The notes under the pieces: model-generated | What the model was told of the DNA's origin: nothing | What the model saw: only the letters and a program-made list of their open reading frames with translations | Databases searched by the model: none | Source: a bacterium UBP6_UBA1209 | GTDB lineage: Bacteria; UBP6; UBA1177 | Reading direction: 5' to 3' | Length of the DNA stretch: 26,945 nt | Assembly: GCA_002309575.1 (NCBI GenBank) | Contig: DBXP01000024.1 | Span: 1 to 26,945 of the forward strand | Part shown: one piece after another, positions 1-6,925 of the stretch | Position numbering within the stretch: the first letter of the stretch is position 1 | How the letters are laid out: each line of letters starts with the position of its first letter | Made by a program: the position numbers and the translations under genes

Positions 1-41
1 GTAGAGCTTAGCAATACTAATTGGTCAATTGATTTATTATG
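1..41 (+). rRNA. rrl: 23S ribosomal RNA, 3' end (partial)
   Basis: The first bases, with 'gagctta' then 'atactaat' then a GATT-rich tail, match the well-known 3' terminus of bacterial 23S rRNA (the E. coli end reads GAGCTAACCGGTACTAAT). By alignment to the E. coli end from memory, the mature 3' end falls near base 41. The rest of the gene lies left of the window. A 5S gene follows 63 bases later, which confirms an rRNA operon. Confidence 0.85.
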
Positions 42-104
42 TCTGTTACTTTTTCTCGCATTTTTAAGATCAGAGTTGGGGGCTTTTTGGCTTTCCGAGA
101 ATTT

Positions 105-217
105 GAGGTGACAATAACGCTGTGGAACCACCTGATCCCATCCCGAACTCAGAAGTGAAACGCAGTTGTGCCGATGATACTGCGGTCAGTGGCCGTGGAA
201 AAGTAGGTAGTCGCCTC
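105..217 (+). rRNA. rrf: 5S ribosomal RNA
   Basis: The terminal helix is visible: GAGGTGAC at 105-112 pairs with GTCGCCTC at 210-217 (one G-U pair). Inside are the conserved 5S blocks 'accacctgatcccatcccgaactcagaagtgaaac' (seen around 126-160) and 'agtaggtag' near the 3' end. The length of about 113 bases is normal. A run of eight T follows directly at 218-225 and may end rRNA transcription, although no separate hairpin precedes it other than the folded 5S itself. The spacer of 63 bases from 23S contains no tRNA. Confidence 0.95.
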
Positions 218-249
218 TTTTTTTTGCTCAGAAATTTAGTGGTTATTTT

Positions 250-906
250 ATGGCAACGCTTCAATACTCTGTTCCCAAAGCGATTCTGTTTGATCTTGAC
301 GGAACTCTTATCAATACGATGGAAGGCTTTGCCGATCTTGCAGCCGAATTAATCGAAAAAAATTATGGTATGCCTTTTCCGGAAGGCCGCAGAAATTATA
401 TTACGACAAGCGGGATCCCGTTTAAGCATCAGCTTGAGGTCATATTCCCTGGAGATCCCAGGAATTTCGGTGTCCAGAAGGAGTTTGAAGCCCGTAAACT
501 TGATGTTTTTTTTAATACTCCTCCGAGTGACGATACTATTTCTGCGTTGAGGCAGTTAAAGATGCTTGGCATAAAAACCGTTGTTTCATCAAACAATTAT
601 TATGATTTTGTTCTGAAATATTTCAGTAAATATACAGAATTCGGTTTTGATATGATTCTCGCTTACAGAGACGGCTTTGCTAAAGGAAGAGCGCACATCC
701 ATCATGTTATAAACGAGTTCAGGATCACTGAAAATGAGATGATATTTGTAGGGGATTCTCTTCATGACGGTGATGTGGCCAGGGAGCTCGGGATTCCTTT
801 TATCGGTCGTATCGCTATCAGGACCAGAGAGGAATTTCTTGATAGATTTCCAGGTATTTATTGCGTTGACAGATTAACCCAGATACCGGAATTATTCTCC
901 CGGTAG
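250..906 (+). CDS. HAD-superfamily phosphatase (phosphoglycolate phosphatase-like)
   Basis: This 218-residue protein carries all four HAD motifs in order. Motif I is FDLDGTL with the nucleophile D15 and acid D17, motif II is the Ser at V-S-S-N (113-114), motif III is K145 in GFAKG, and motif IV is VGDSLHDGD (D169, D173 or D175). A helical cap lies between motifs I and II. It should be a soluble Mg-dependent phosphomonoesterase; the substrate cannot be read from sequence. The start at 250 is needed to keep motif I, yet no clear Shine-Dalgarno precedes it and the ATG lies only 33 bases after the 5S gene. The CDP-alcohol phosphatidyltransferase follows after 45 bases on the same strand, so it may dephosphorylate an intermediate or product of that pathway (inference). 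Confidence 0.85.
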   Translation: MATLQYSVPKAILFDLDGTLINTMEGFADLAAELIEKNYGMPFPEGRRNYITTSGIPFKHQLEVIFPGDPRNFGVQKEFEARKLDVFFNTPPSDDTISALRQLKMLGIKTVVSSNNYYDFVLKYFSKYTEFGFDMILAYRDGFAKGRAHIHHVINEFRITENEMIFVGDSLHDGDVARELGIPFIGRIAIRTREEFLDRFPGIYCVDRLTQIPELFSR

Positions 907-951
907 TTAATTTATAACCGGTTAGATCTATGTTGAGGAGAGAGTAGGTCT

Positions 952-2178
952 ATGAGTATTGATTCTGAAAAAAACGAGATAAGGTCGGTTCTTGTCGATT
1001 TCCCTTTCGAAGTTCCGACATTCGCGACTGTTCCATTGAAAGAGAGGTGGGAAAGACTTCTGAAAAAAGTCGATGTCAAAGAGGATTTCAACAACAGTAC
1101 TGTTCTGGCGGAAAATATCAAAGATTCTCTTTCCTGTGAGAAGGGGAAATTGTTTGTCATCTTTTCAAACTGGATAGTTGACGACTGGACTGTCGAAAAG
1201 ATCGCCGAATTCGACTGGCCTGAACTGAAAGGTGACGATGTCTATTTTTTCGAAAACGGGAACGGGCTGCTTCCGATCGTTCTTGCAGGCGGTAATACTT
1301 TGGCTTACCTTTCTGAATGGTCTGAATGGGACAATTCCGAGAATCTTTCAGGTCTCTATGAATATGTAAAGCGGAACGGCACGGTTTCTGTAAGTATAAA
1401 AAAGCTTGACCGCAGTTTCTCTGCCAGAATATACGACAAAAAGTCCTCTGTCGACGCGGAATGGGGACTGCTGAAATTTTTGCAGTTCAGACCGGGCGGT
1501 ATAGTAGCCAAATATCTCAACAGACCCTTTTCGATCAGGATAACGAGAAGGATCCTGAAATATAAATTCGTGACTCCTAATTTTGTAACGATCCTCGATT
1601 TTTTTATTGGTCTTGCCGGTTTGTCGCTCTTTTTGATCCCGAACTACTGGGCGGCTGTAGTCGGCGCCTTGATCCTTCACTTTAATTCAATAGTCGACGG
1701 TGTCGACGGCGAGGTCGCGAGATTAAGGCACGAATCTTCCAAAATCGGGGCGAATCTTGATTCGTTTTCCGACGAGACTCTGGGGGCTCTTCTTTATGTT
1801 GTGACAGGATATCACCTGATGATTACGGGCTGTCAGGGGTGGTTTTTCGGTCCGGAATGGTTCTTTTACATAGGGCTCTTCACCGGAGCGGTTTCCTACA
1901 CCTATGCGATGGTGAATTTCCACTCCAGGCGGAAAAAAGGCGGTATCGGCTTTTATTACTGGTGGGATTTGAACAAACCTGTGAAGGTGCTCTCGAGAAA
2001 ACCTACACTTGCATTTTATTTGAAAAGACTTCTATGGAGAGACAGCATCATTTTCATGTTTTTGATACTTACTGTATGTAATGTTCTGAATTATTTTCTT
2101 GTTATCGCTTTTGTTCCGGCAGTCGTGAACGCTCTTTTGATGTTTATTCACATCTTCATAATCAGAGCCGAGTGGTAA
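952..2178 (+). CDS. CDP-alcohol phosphatidyltransferase with N-terminal extension (DIPPS-like)
   Basis: The C-terminal half is an integral membrane CDP-alcohol phosphatidyltransferase. The family signature D-x2-D-G-x2-A-R-x8-G-x3-D-x3-D is complete, at D249, D252-G253, A256-R257, G266, D270 and D274, followed by several membrane segments to residue 408. The stretch at 180-215 (GGIVAKYLNRPFSIRITRR, then TPNFVTILDF) closely recalls the linker and first helix of the archaeal/Thermotoga IPCT-DIPPS fusion enzymes, which join CDP-inositol to inositol phosphate. Residues 1-170 occupy the place of the nucleotidyltransferase domain in those fusions but lack its L-A-A-G-x-G-x-R motif, so this part looks inactive or unrelated. 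A separate intact nucleotidyltransferase is encoded at 5209. A good GAGGAG ribosome site lies at 935-940. The acceptor alcohol is unknown. Confidence 0.85.
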   Translation: MSIDSEKNEIRSVLVDFPFEVPTFATVPLKERWERLLKKVDVKEDFNNSTVLAENIKDSLSCEKGKLFVIFSNWIVDDWTVEKIAEFDWPELKGDDVYFFENGNGLLPIVLAGGNTLAYLSEWSEWDNSENLSGLYEYVKRNGTVSVSIKKLDRSFSARIYDKKSSVDAEWGLLKFLQFRPGGIVAKYLNRPFSIRITRRILKYKFVTPNFVTILDFFIGLAGLSLFLIPNYWAAVVGALILHFNSIVDGVDGEVARLRHESSKIGANLDSFSDETLGALLYVVTGYHLMITGCQGWFFGPEWFFYIGLFTGAVSYTYAMVNFHSRRKKGGIGFYYWWDLNKPVKVLSRKPTLAFYLKRLLWRDSIIFMFLILTVCNVLNYFLVIAFVPAVVNALLMFIHIFIIRAEW

Positions 2179-2187
2179 TCGGATTAT

Positions 2188-3804
2188 TTATTTGACCTTG
2201 TAAATGTAGATTTTGTCTGCTTCGTAGAGTGTTACGATGATTTCGTTCGCTCCGTCGCCGTCGATGTCGACAATGTTCATGCCGCCAGCCTGACCGAAGG
2301 AGCCTGCGCTGTTGATATCAGCCCCTGCAACGCCGTCAAGCGTGTGCTGTGTGAAAGTTCCTGCCGGATTCTGCTCGAACCAGAATACGCGTGAATCTCC
2401 GTCGCCGCTGACAACAAGGTCGATAAGGCCGTTGCCGGTGATGTCACCGTAACCGAAGAGGCCGGGAGCACCCTGAGGACCGGTCAAAGGCGATTTTCTG
2501 GACTTTATGTCGGTTGCGATGTTTGTTTTATGCCACGGCTGTGTCGGATCGGCCGGAATGTCGAAAACAAAGACGCCTTCTTTCGGCCCGTTCGGTTTGT
2601 CTGATGAGTTGACGTGGTTTACGCCGACAGCTCTTCTTACTCCGTCGCCGTAAAGATTATCAATGATTTCAAGCATAAAGCTTTCGCCTGACTCGTTGTC
2701 GATAATGTGTTTTGTCCATTCATCGTTTTCAACATCAACCTGCTCGAACCAGATGAAACTTCCGTTGGCTGATGTATCCTTATTAAAATATTGCGCAAGG
2801 GCGATATCTTTTTTGCCGTCGCCGTTGATATCGACAAATCTCGGGAAGGGGCCGCCGTTTCCGCTTGAGATGACTCTTGCCGTTGTCTCGAATCTGTCTG
2901 CGGTATCCGTGCCTTTGAACCACATGAGGCGCTCGTCCAGAGTAGTGGTCAGTCCGCTTTTCTTCTGGCTTGCGTTTGTGAGGATGTCAAGCTTGCCGTC
3001 GCCGTCAATATCAACAAGCGAAACATCGAAGAAGAAGTGGTCGTTGTTCTTTACGATCTCGTGTTTTATCCATTTGTTTCTTTCTCCGGTCCCTTCAAGC
3101 CAGAAGATGTTTCCGCAGTTCATCACACATGCAAGGAATCCGCTGGGAGAGACTATATCTTTTATTCCGTCGCCGTTGACATCCGCAACTTTTACAGGGT
3201 GGGGGAAACTGATCCCGTTGTCACCGCCGATATTCAGTGTCTCTTTTGTCCACTGGTCGAGTTTTCCCGTTCCCCAGTAGATATCGTAGTTCCCGGACAA
3301 TAGCGGACCGTACTGTGCGACGATCATATCGAGGTAACCGTCGTTGTCGAGGTCGTCGACCGTTACGAAAGCCGGTTTGTTCGGGTTCTCGTCGGCAACG
3401 AATCTCTCAAATTCGATATTGCCTGCAGGTGTCGGATCCTGATCCGGACTTGGGTTGGGATCCTGATCCGAATTCTGGCCGCTGGTGCATCCGCTCAAGT
3501 CGTAGCCTCGGCAGTCTGTCTGGCATAAAGCGATGCCGCCAGTAAAGTTAGGATTGATTTCACTGCACTCTTTTGTGTCGTTGTCGCAGGTTTCACCTGT
3601 TTCAATGATGCTGTTGCCGCAGATGGTTTCTGTTTCTGAAGGCTCTGTGCCTGTTGAGTCCGAATCGTTGCCGGCGGCAGGATCGCTGTCAGCGGCGGGT
3701 TCATTGTCAGCTGATGGTCCTGAATCATTTGATTTGCTGCCGCCGCAGCTAACGAAGAAAAAGATGAGCACCGTAATAGAGAAAATTGAGAGCGCTTTTT
3801 TCAT
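2188..3804 (-). CDS. Lipoprotein with FG-GAP/VCBS repeats and a Cys-rich N-terminal module
   Basis: The 538-residue product begins with a lipoprotein signal ending FVS-C20, so it should be lipid-anchored in the envelope. An acidic, low-complexity linker follows to about residue 60. Next is a disulfide-rich module (62-106) with the pattern CGNxxIExGExCD...C...C..DC...C, which resembles the Myxococcus cysteine-rich repeat. The body has six calcium-type loops of the FG-GAP/VCBS kind (D-x-D/N-x-D-G) near residues 151, 208, 265, 325, 454 and 513, for example VDIDGDGKLDIL. These usually build a beta-propeller used in adhesion or binding. A GGAGGT ribosome site lies just upstream of the ATG. It is convergent with the phosphatidyltransferase gene, with only 9 bases between the stops. 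Its ligand is not known. Confidence 0.85.
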   Translation of the reverse strand: MKKALSIFSITVLIFFFVSCGGSKSNDSGPSADNEPAADSDPAAGNDSDSTGTEPSETETICGNSIIETGETCDNDTKECSEINPNFTGGIALCQTDCRGYDLSGCTSGQNSDQDPNPSPDQDPTPAGNIEFERFVADENPNKPAFVTVDDLDNDGYLDMIVAQYGPLLSGNYDIYWGTGKLDQWTKETLNIGGDNGISFPHPVKVADVNGDGIKDIVSPSGFLACVMNCGNIFWLEGTGERNKWIKHEIVKNNDHFFFDVSLVDIDGDGKLDILTNASQKKSGLTTTLDERLMWFKGTDTADRFETTARVISSGNGGPFPRFVDINGDGKKDIALAQYFNKDTSANGSFIWFEQVDVENDEWTKHIIDNESGESFMLEIIDNLYGDGVRRAVGVNHVNSSDKPNGPKEGVFVFDIPADPTQPWHKTNIATDIKSRKSPLTGPQGAPGLFGYGDITGNGLIDLVVSGDGDSRVFWFEQNPAGTFTQHTLDGVAGADINSAGSFGQAGGMNIVDIDGDGANEIIVTLYEADKIYIYKVK

Positions 3805-3939
3805 TTTTTACCTCCATAACAAAAAAATATCGAAAAATGTTGTCAAGTGGAACTTAATCCTGGGTACGAAAGGGTTATAGAGGGCTTTTTAGAAAAAGCA
3901 AAGAAAAATTCCGCTTACGGATCTACATTGCGGCTGAGA

Positions 3940-5055
3940 TCACCGCTTTGCGTCGGTAAAAATATCAGCATGCTGCATGGCGACATTCGGCCAGGATGTC
4001 TTTTGGGCGTAGTCAAACAGTTTTTCGGTTACCTTTTTCAGCAGATCGGGTTTTTCCGCAAATTTCGACATCGAGCGCCTCCACCCGGAAATGCTGAAAA
4101 TCGGGATGAATACATCTTCCTCTTTTATAAAATCCTTGACCTCGGAAAATTTGACGCAGTCAGAGCAGATCACGGGGAGTTTCGCTCCGATCGTCAGATG
4201 GAATATTCCGCTTGCTGACGGGTAGTTCTGCCAGTAGGGCATCAGCATCATGTCGGAAGCGCCCATATAGAGCGGCAGATCCTCGTTTTTAACGAAGACG
4301 TTGTGCCACGTTATTTTTTTGGAAAAGAGCGAAAGCACGCGGCAGCCGAAGATGTAGAGACGGTTGTACCATGTGTTGCGGTCAGCCATCCCGGCAATCA
4401 GAAGGCGGCACTTTTTTGCGGTTTTCAGACCGCGGAAGGCCGAAATCACGGTGTGGTGGTTTTTCAGCGGATGGATGAATCCGAGTATCAGAAAAATGAA
4501 TTCGTCTGCGGGAAGATCGAGTTTTTTTCTTGCCTCGGCCTTTCCCGGGAGCTTAAGAAATTCTGTCCCGTGTGGGATCACATGCACTTTTTCAGTCGGA
4601 AGGCCGTAGTGTCTGACAGAGTTCACGCACATTTCGTTGTGGACGATGAGGTGACCGTATTGAAGTACGGTTTTGTAGAAGATGCCCCAGTCGATCTTTC
4701 TGCCTTTTCCGATGTCCGCGGTATGAAGCGTGACGAAGATCTTTATGCCGAGAGCGGATATCTCCTCTATCATTTTAAGAAACTCAGCGGTATCGGGAAA
4801 GAGGACGAGCGCGTGCTGGATGTGGACGATATCCGGTTTGATTTCAGCTACTTTCTTGACGATGTCCTGTCTGAAACCGCCCTTTCTCGAGTAGGTGTCG
4901 TATACCGGGAATGCGCCTTCCTGTCTGCCTCCTTCCGAAATTACGCACATATCGAACAAGCCTGTGCTGTAGAGAGCATTGGCAAGATAGCCGGTGTAGT
5001 TGGCTATTCCGCATTTGTAGGGCGGGTAATCTGATATCAACGCCAGTTTTAGCAT
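3940..5055 (-). CDS. GT4-type glycosyltransferase (GT-B fold)
   Basis: The 371-residue protein has the two-domain GT-B layout. The N-terminal loop C-G-I-A-N-Y (15-20) corresponds to the acceptor-side glycine loop, and HIQH is at 78-81. The inter-domain V-I-P-H-G (159-163) and the donor-side L-G-F-I-H-P-L-K (191-198) follow. The late motif S-A-S-G-x6-G-A-K-L-P-V-I (280-296) sits where most GT4 enzymes carry the E-x7-E pair; here S280 and T288 replace both glutamates. It likely transfers a sugar from a nucleotide-sugar to a lipid or glycan at the inner membrane face. A promoter, TTGACT-17-TATACA, lies at 5098-5126, and the ribosome site (AGGAGG) is good. Nearby lipid-type genes suggest it adds sugar to their product (inference). 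Confidence 0.85.
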   Translation of the reverse strand: MLKLALISDYPPYKCGIANYTGYLANALYSTGLFDMCVISEGGRQEGAFPVYDTYSRKGGFRQDIVKKVAEIKPDIVHIQHALVLFPDTAEFLKMIEEISALGIKIFVTLHTADIGKGRKIDWGIFYKTVLQYGHLIVHNEMCVNSVRHYGLPTEKVHVIPHGTEFLKLPGKAEARKKLDLPADEFIFLILGFIHPLKNHHTVISAFRGLKTAKKCRLLIAGMADRNTWYNRLYIFGCRVLSLFSKKITWHNVFVKNEDLPLYMGASDMMLMPYWQNYPSASGIFHLTIGAKLPVICSDCVKFSEVKDFIKEEDVFIPIFSISGWRRSMSKFAEKPDLLKKVTEKLFDYAQKTSWPNVAMQHADIFTDAKR

Positions 5056-5097
5056 GTTTTAGGCCTCCTGAAACATCTGCACGCCTTCATGTAGCGC

Positions 5098-5126
5098 TGT
5101 ATACGGTTTTTTTAAGGCTTAGTCAA
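5098..5126 (-). promoter_or_regulatory. Sigma70-type promoter for the glycosyltransferase gene
   Basis: Read on the minus strand, the -35 box TTGACT (5121-5126) and the -10 box TATACA (5098-5103) are separated by 17 bases. Each box matches the consensus at five of six positions. The gene starts about 43 bases downstream of the -10 box, with an AGGAGG ribosome site between. Confidence 0.6.
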
Positions 5127-5141
5127 TGGCGGCTTTTTACT

Positions 5142-5169
5142 TTGACATGAAGAGGGTATTTTGTAAAAT
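5142..5169 (+). promoter_or_regulatory. Sigma70-type promoter for the nucleotidyltransferase/flippase operon
   Basis: A perfect -35 box TTGACA (5142-5147) and -10 box TAAAAT (5164-5169, five of six) are 16 bases apart. The start codon of the next gene at 5209 lies 39 bases after the -10 box. This promoter is back-to-back with the minus-strand promoter at 5098-5126; the two -35 boxes are only 15 bases apart, so both could answer to one regulator. Confidence 0.6.
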
Positions 5170-5208
5170 TACCGGCTTTTTTTAAATGAGTGAAACAGAG
5201 GAGGGGAG

Positions 5209-5916
5209 ATGCAGGTAGTTATATTGGCGGCCGGATTGGGTTCAAGACTCGGCAAAGGAATGCCGAAAGCTCTTGTCGAGGTGGCCGGGAAAACTATGCT
5301 TGAACACCAGATGGAGTGGACACGCACTTTTGCTCCGGACCGCACGATCGTTATTTCAGGATATCATCACGAGGATATGAAATCTTTTTGCGACGAGAAA
5401 TTTCCCTTTGTCGAGCTGGTCGAAAACAAAAGGTATACAGAGCAGAATCTCTATTCGCTTCTGGCAGCCGAGCGCTTCCTGAATGACGATACGCTCATTA
5501 TGAATGTCGATCATATCTATCCGCGGTCTTTTGCCGTCAGAGTCGCGCCTCAGCTGAAAGAGATCGGCAATTTTGCGATTTTTGCCGATACCGTGAGAAA
5601 GCTGACCGACGATGATATGAAGGTTTACATCAATCCGGAAGGTTATGTTGAAAAGATATCGAAAAAACTGACGGAATGGAATGCCGGATATATCGGGATG
5701 ACCTTTATCAAAAAGCATTTCTGGGAAAAGTATCTCGATGCTGCATCGGCCGTTGCGCAGACCATGAAGGAAAAAGCGGTCGTCGAGATGGTCATTCAGG
5801 AGCTTGTAGACAGAAAGGATTTTCCGGAAATAATCAATTCAGACAATATGACCTGGTATGAGGTAGATACTCCCGGCGAGCTGGAGTTTGCCGAGAGGTC
5901 TCTTTCGCTGTCGTAA
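5209..5916 (+). CDS. Sugar/polyol-phosphate nucleotidyltransferase (inositol-1-phosphate cytidylyltransferase-like)
   Basis: The 235-residue protein is a nucleotidyltransferase of the GT-A type. It has the NTP-binding loop LAAGLGSRLG (6-15), the P-K at 19-20 and the metal-binding aspartate in N-V-D-H-I-Y (D101). The G-Y-I-G-M strand (160-164) and the closing W-Y-E-V-D-T motif (216-221) follow. The spacing and the blocks Y-S-L-L-A-A and V-D-H-I-Y resemble, from memory, the cytidylyltransferase half of the Archaeoglobus IPCT-DIPPS fusion better than the glucose-1-phosphate or LicC types. It would make a CDP- (or other NDP-) activated head group for the phosphatidyltransferase at 952. The start has a strong purine-rich GAGGAGGGGAG site immediately upstream. 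The flippase-like gene begins 2 bases after the stop, so the two are one operon. Confidence 0.8.
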   Translation: MQVVILAAGLGSRLGKGMPKALVEVAGKTMLEHQMEWTRTFAPDRTIVISGYHHEDMKSFCDEKFPFVELVENKRYTEQNLYSLLAAERFLNDDTLIMNVDHIYPRSFAVRVAPQLKEIGNFAIFADTVRKLTDDDMKVYINPEGYVEKISKKLTEWNAGYIGMTFIKKHFWEKYLDAASAVAQTMKEKAVVEMVIQELVDRKDFPEIINSDNMTWYEVDTPGELEFAERSLSLS

Positions 5917-5918
5917 AA

Positions 5919-6878
5919 ATGGCAAAAAAAAGTCTCTCCGGCAGGATCATCAAGATCCTGATTTTTATCTTTTCCCTCGCGGTCCTTTTTCTTCTTCTCC
6001 GTCACATCGGTTTTGACAAGGTCGCTGACTCTTTTGTCAAGGTCGGGCTTACCGGCGCCGCCGTTCTTCTGCTCTGCGGTTTTATTGAAAACGGTTCCGA
6101 TGCATTGGCGCTCTCATTTGCGATCCCGGAAAAAATATCCTTCATCAATGTCTTTTCATCGAACTGTATCGGTGCACTGACAAACCTTATCGCCCCGTGG
6201 GAGGCGGGAGAGGTCGTGAAGGGCGGGCTTATCGGCAAGAAGATAGGAACTGCGCCGGCAATAAAGGGGATCGTGCTCTGGAATTATATTTTCAAACTCT
6301 CGAAAGCGTGGGCTCTCGTTGTTATTCTTCTGATCTCGTTTGCCGCGGGACCTGATTACACCACGAACCAGTTCTGGGTCGTCTCGGCGGCTGCAGCGCT
6401 TGGATTTCTCCCGTTTTTCGGAATGATGATACTTATAAAGTCCAACATCTCTGTCAAAGTGGTCAAGCTCTTGAAATTGCTTGGTAAAAAGAACTGCGAC
6501 GATATGCTGAAAAAGGCGGAGGAGCTGGATGAAAGCATGAAACAGTTCAAAAAGGAGAGGCCGGGGGACTACTGGGCTGTTTTTTTCATTCAGTTCTTTG
6601 CTAGGTTTGTCTCTCTGGCGACTTTTATCGCCTGTGCGAAATTCGCGGGCTTCGACTACTCTTTTTCAATGCTCTCGCTTGCATACTGCGCTGTGACCCT
6701 GAGCGGTTATATCGTTTCGCTTGTCCCTGCGAAATTCGGTGTCTCTGAGGGCGCCGGCTTCCTGATGTTCTCTTTTCTCGGGCTTGACGGCGGAGCCGGG
6801 CTTTTGATAACCTTCATCTTGAGAATAAAGATGATAATCGCAATGGGGATCGCTTCGCTTTTCGTTGTGGTGAAATAG
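5919..6878 (+). CDS. Flippase-like integral membrane protein (lysylphosphatidylglycerol synthase TM / UPF0104 family)
   Basis: This 319-residue protein is mostly hydrophobic with about seven or eight membrane segments. Features of the UPF0104 / LPG-synthase membrane domain are present: the early S-N-C-I-G-A-L-T-N-L-I-A-P-W-E-A-G-E block (about residues 83-100) and the late L-V-P-A-K-F-G-V-S-E-G-A block (about 267-278). Both contain the conserved Pro-x-x-x-G-x-x-E-G type loops. Members of this family are thought to move or bind lipid substrates in the inner membrane; there is no soluble transferase domain. It is translationally linked to the nucleotidyltransferase (2-base gap). In many genomes such a gene lies beside CDP-alcohol phosphatidyltransferases, which fits a role in translocating the lipid product. 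The substrate is not known. Confidence 0.8.
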   Translation: MAKKSLSGRIIKILIFIFSLAVLFLLLRHIGFDKVADSFVKVGLTGAAVLLLCGFIENGSDALALSFAIPEKISFINVFSSNCIGALTNLIAPWEAGEVVKGGLIGKKIGTAPAIKGIVLWNYIFKLSKAWALVVILLISFAAGPDYTTNQFWVVSAAAALGFLPFFGMMILIKSNISVKVVKLLKLLGKKNCDDMLKKAEELDESMKQFKKERPGDYWAVFFIQFFARFVSLATFIACAKFAGFDYSFSMLSLAYCAVTLSGYIVSLVPAKFGVSEGAGFLMFSFLGLDGGAGLLITFILRIKMIIAMGIASLFVVVK

Positions 6879-6925
6879 GATTTATCTTAATTGCTGCCTG
6901 TAGAAGCTACGAAGATCTCTCCATA

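Noticed and set aside
899..922. Inverted repeat CCGGT ... ACCGG after the HAD gene as a terminator
   Set aside because: The stem is only about five pairs with a long AT loop and no T-run follows; the downstream gene is on the same strand.
5186..5218. A 10-codon leader ORF ending just inside the nucleotidyltransferase gene
   Set aside because: It is too short, has no ribosome site of its own, and no run of a single regulatory amino acid. Probably chance.
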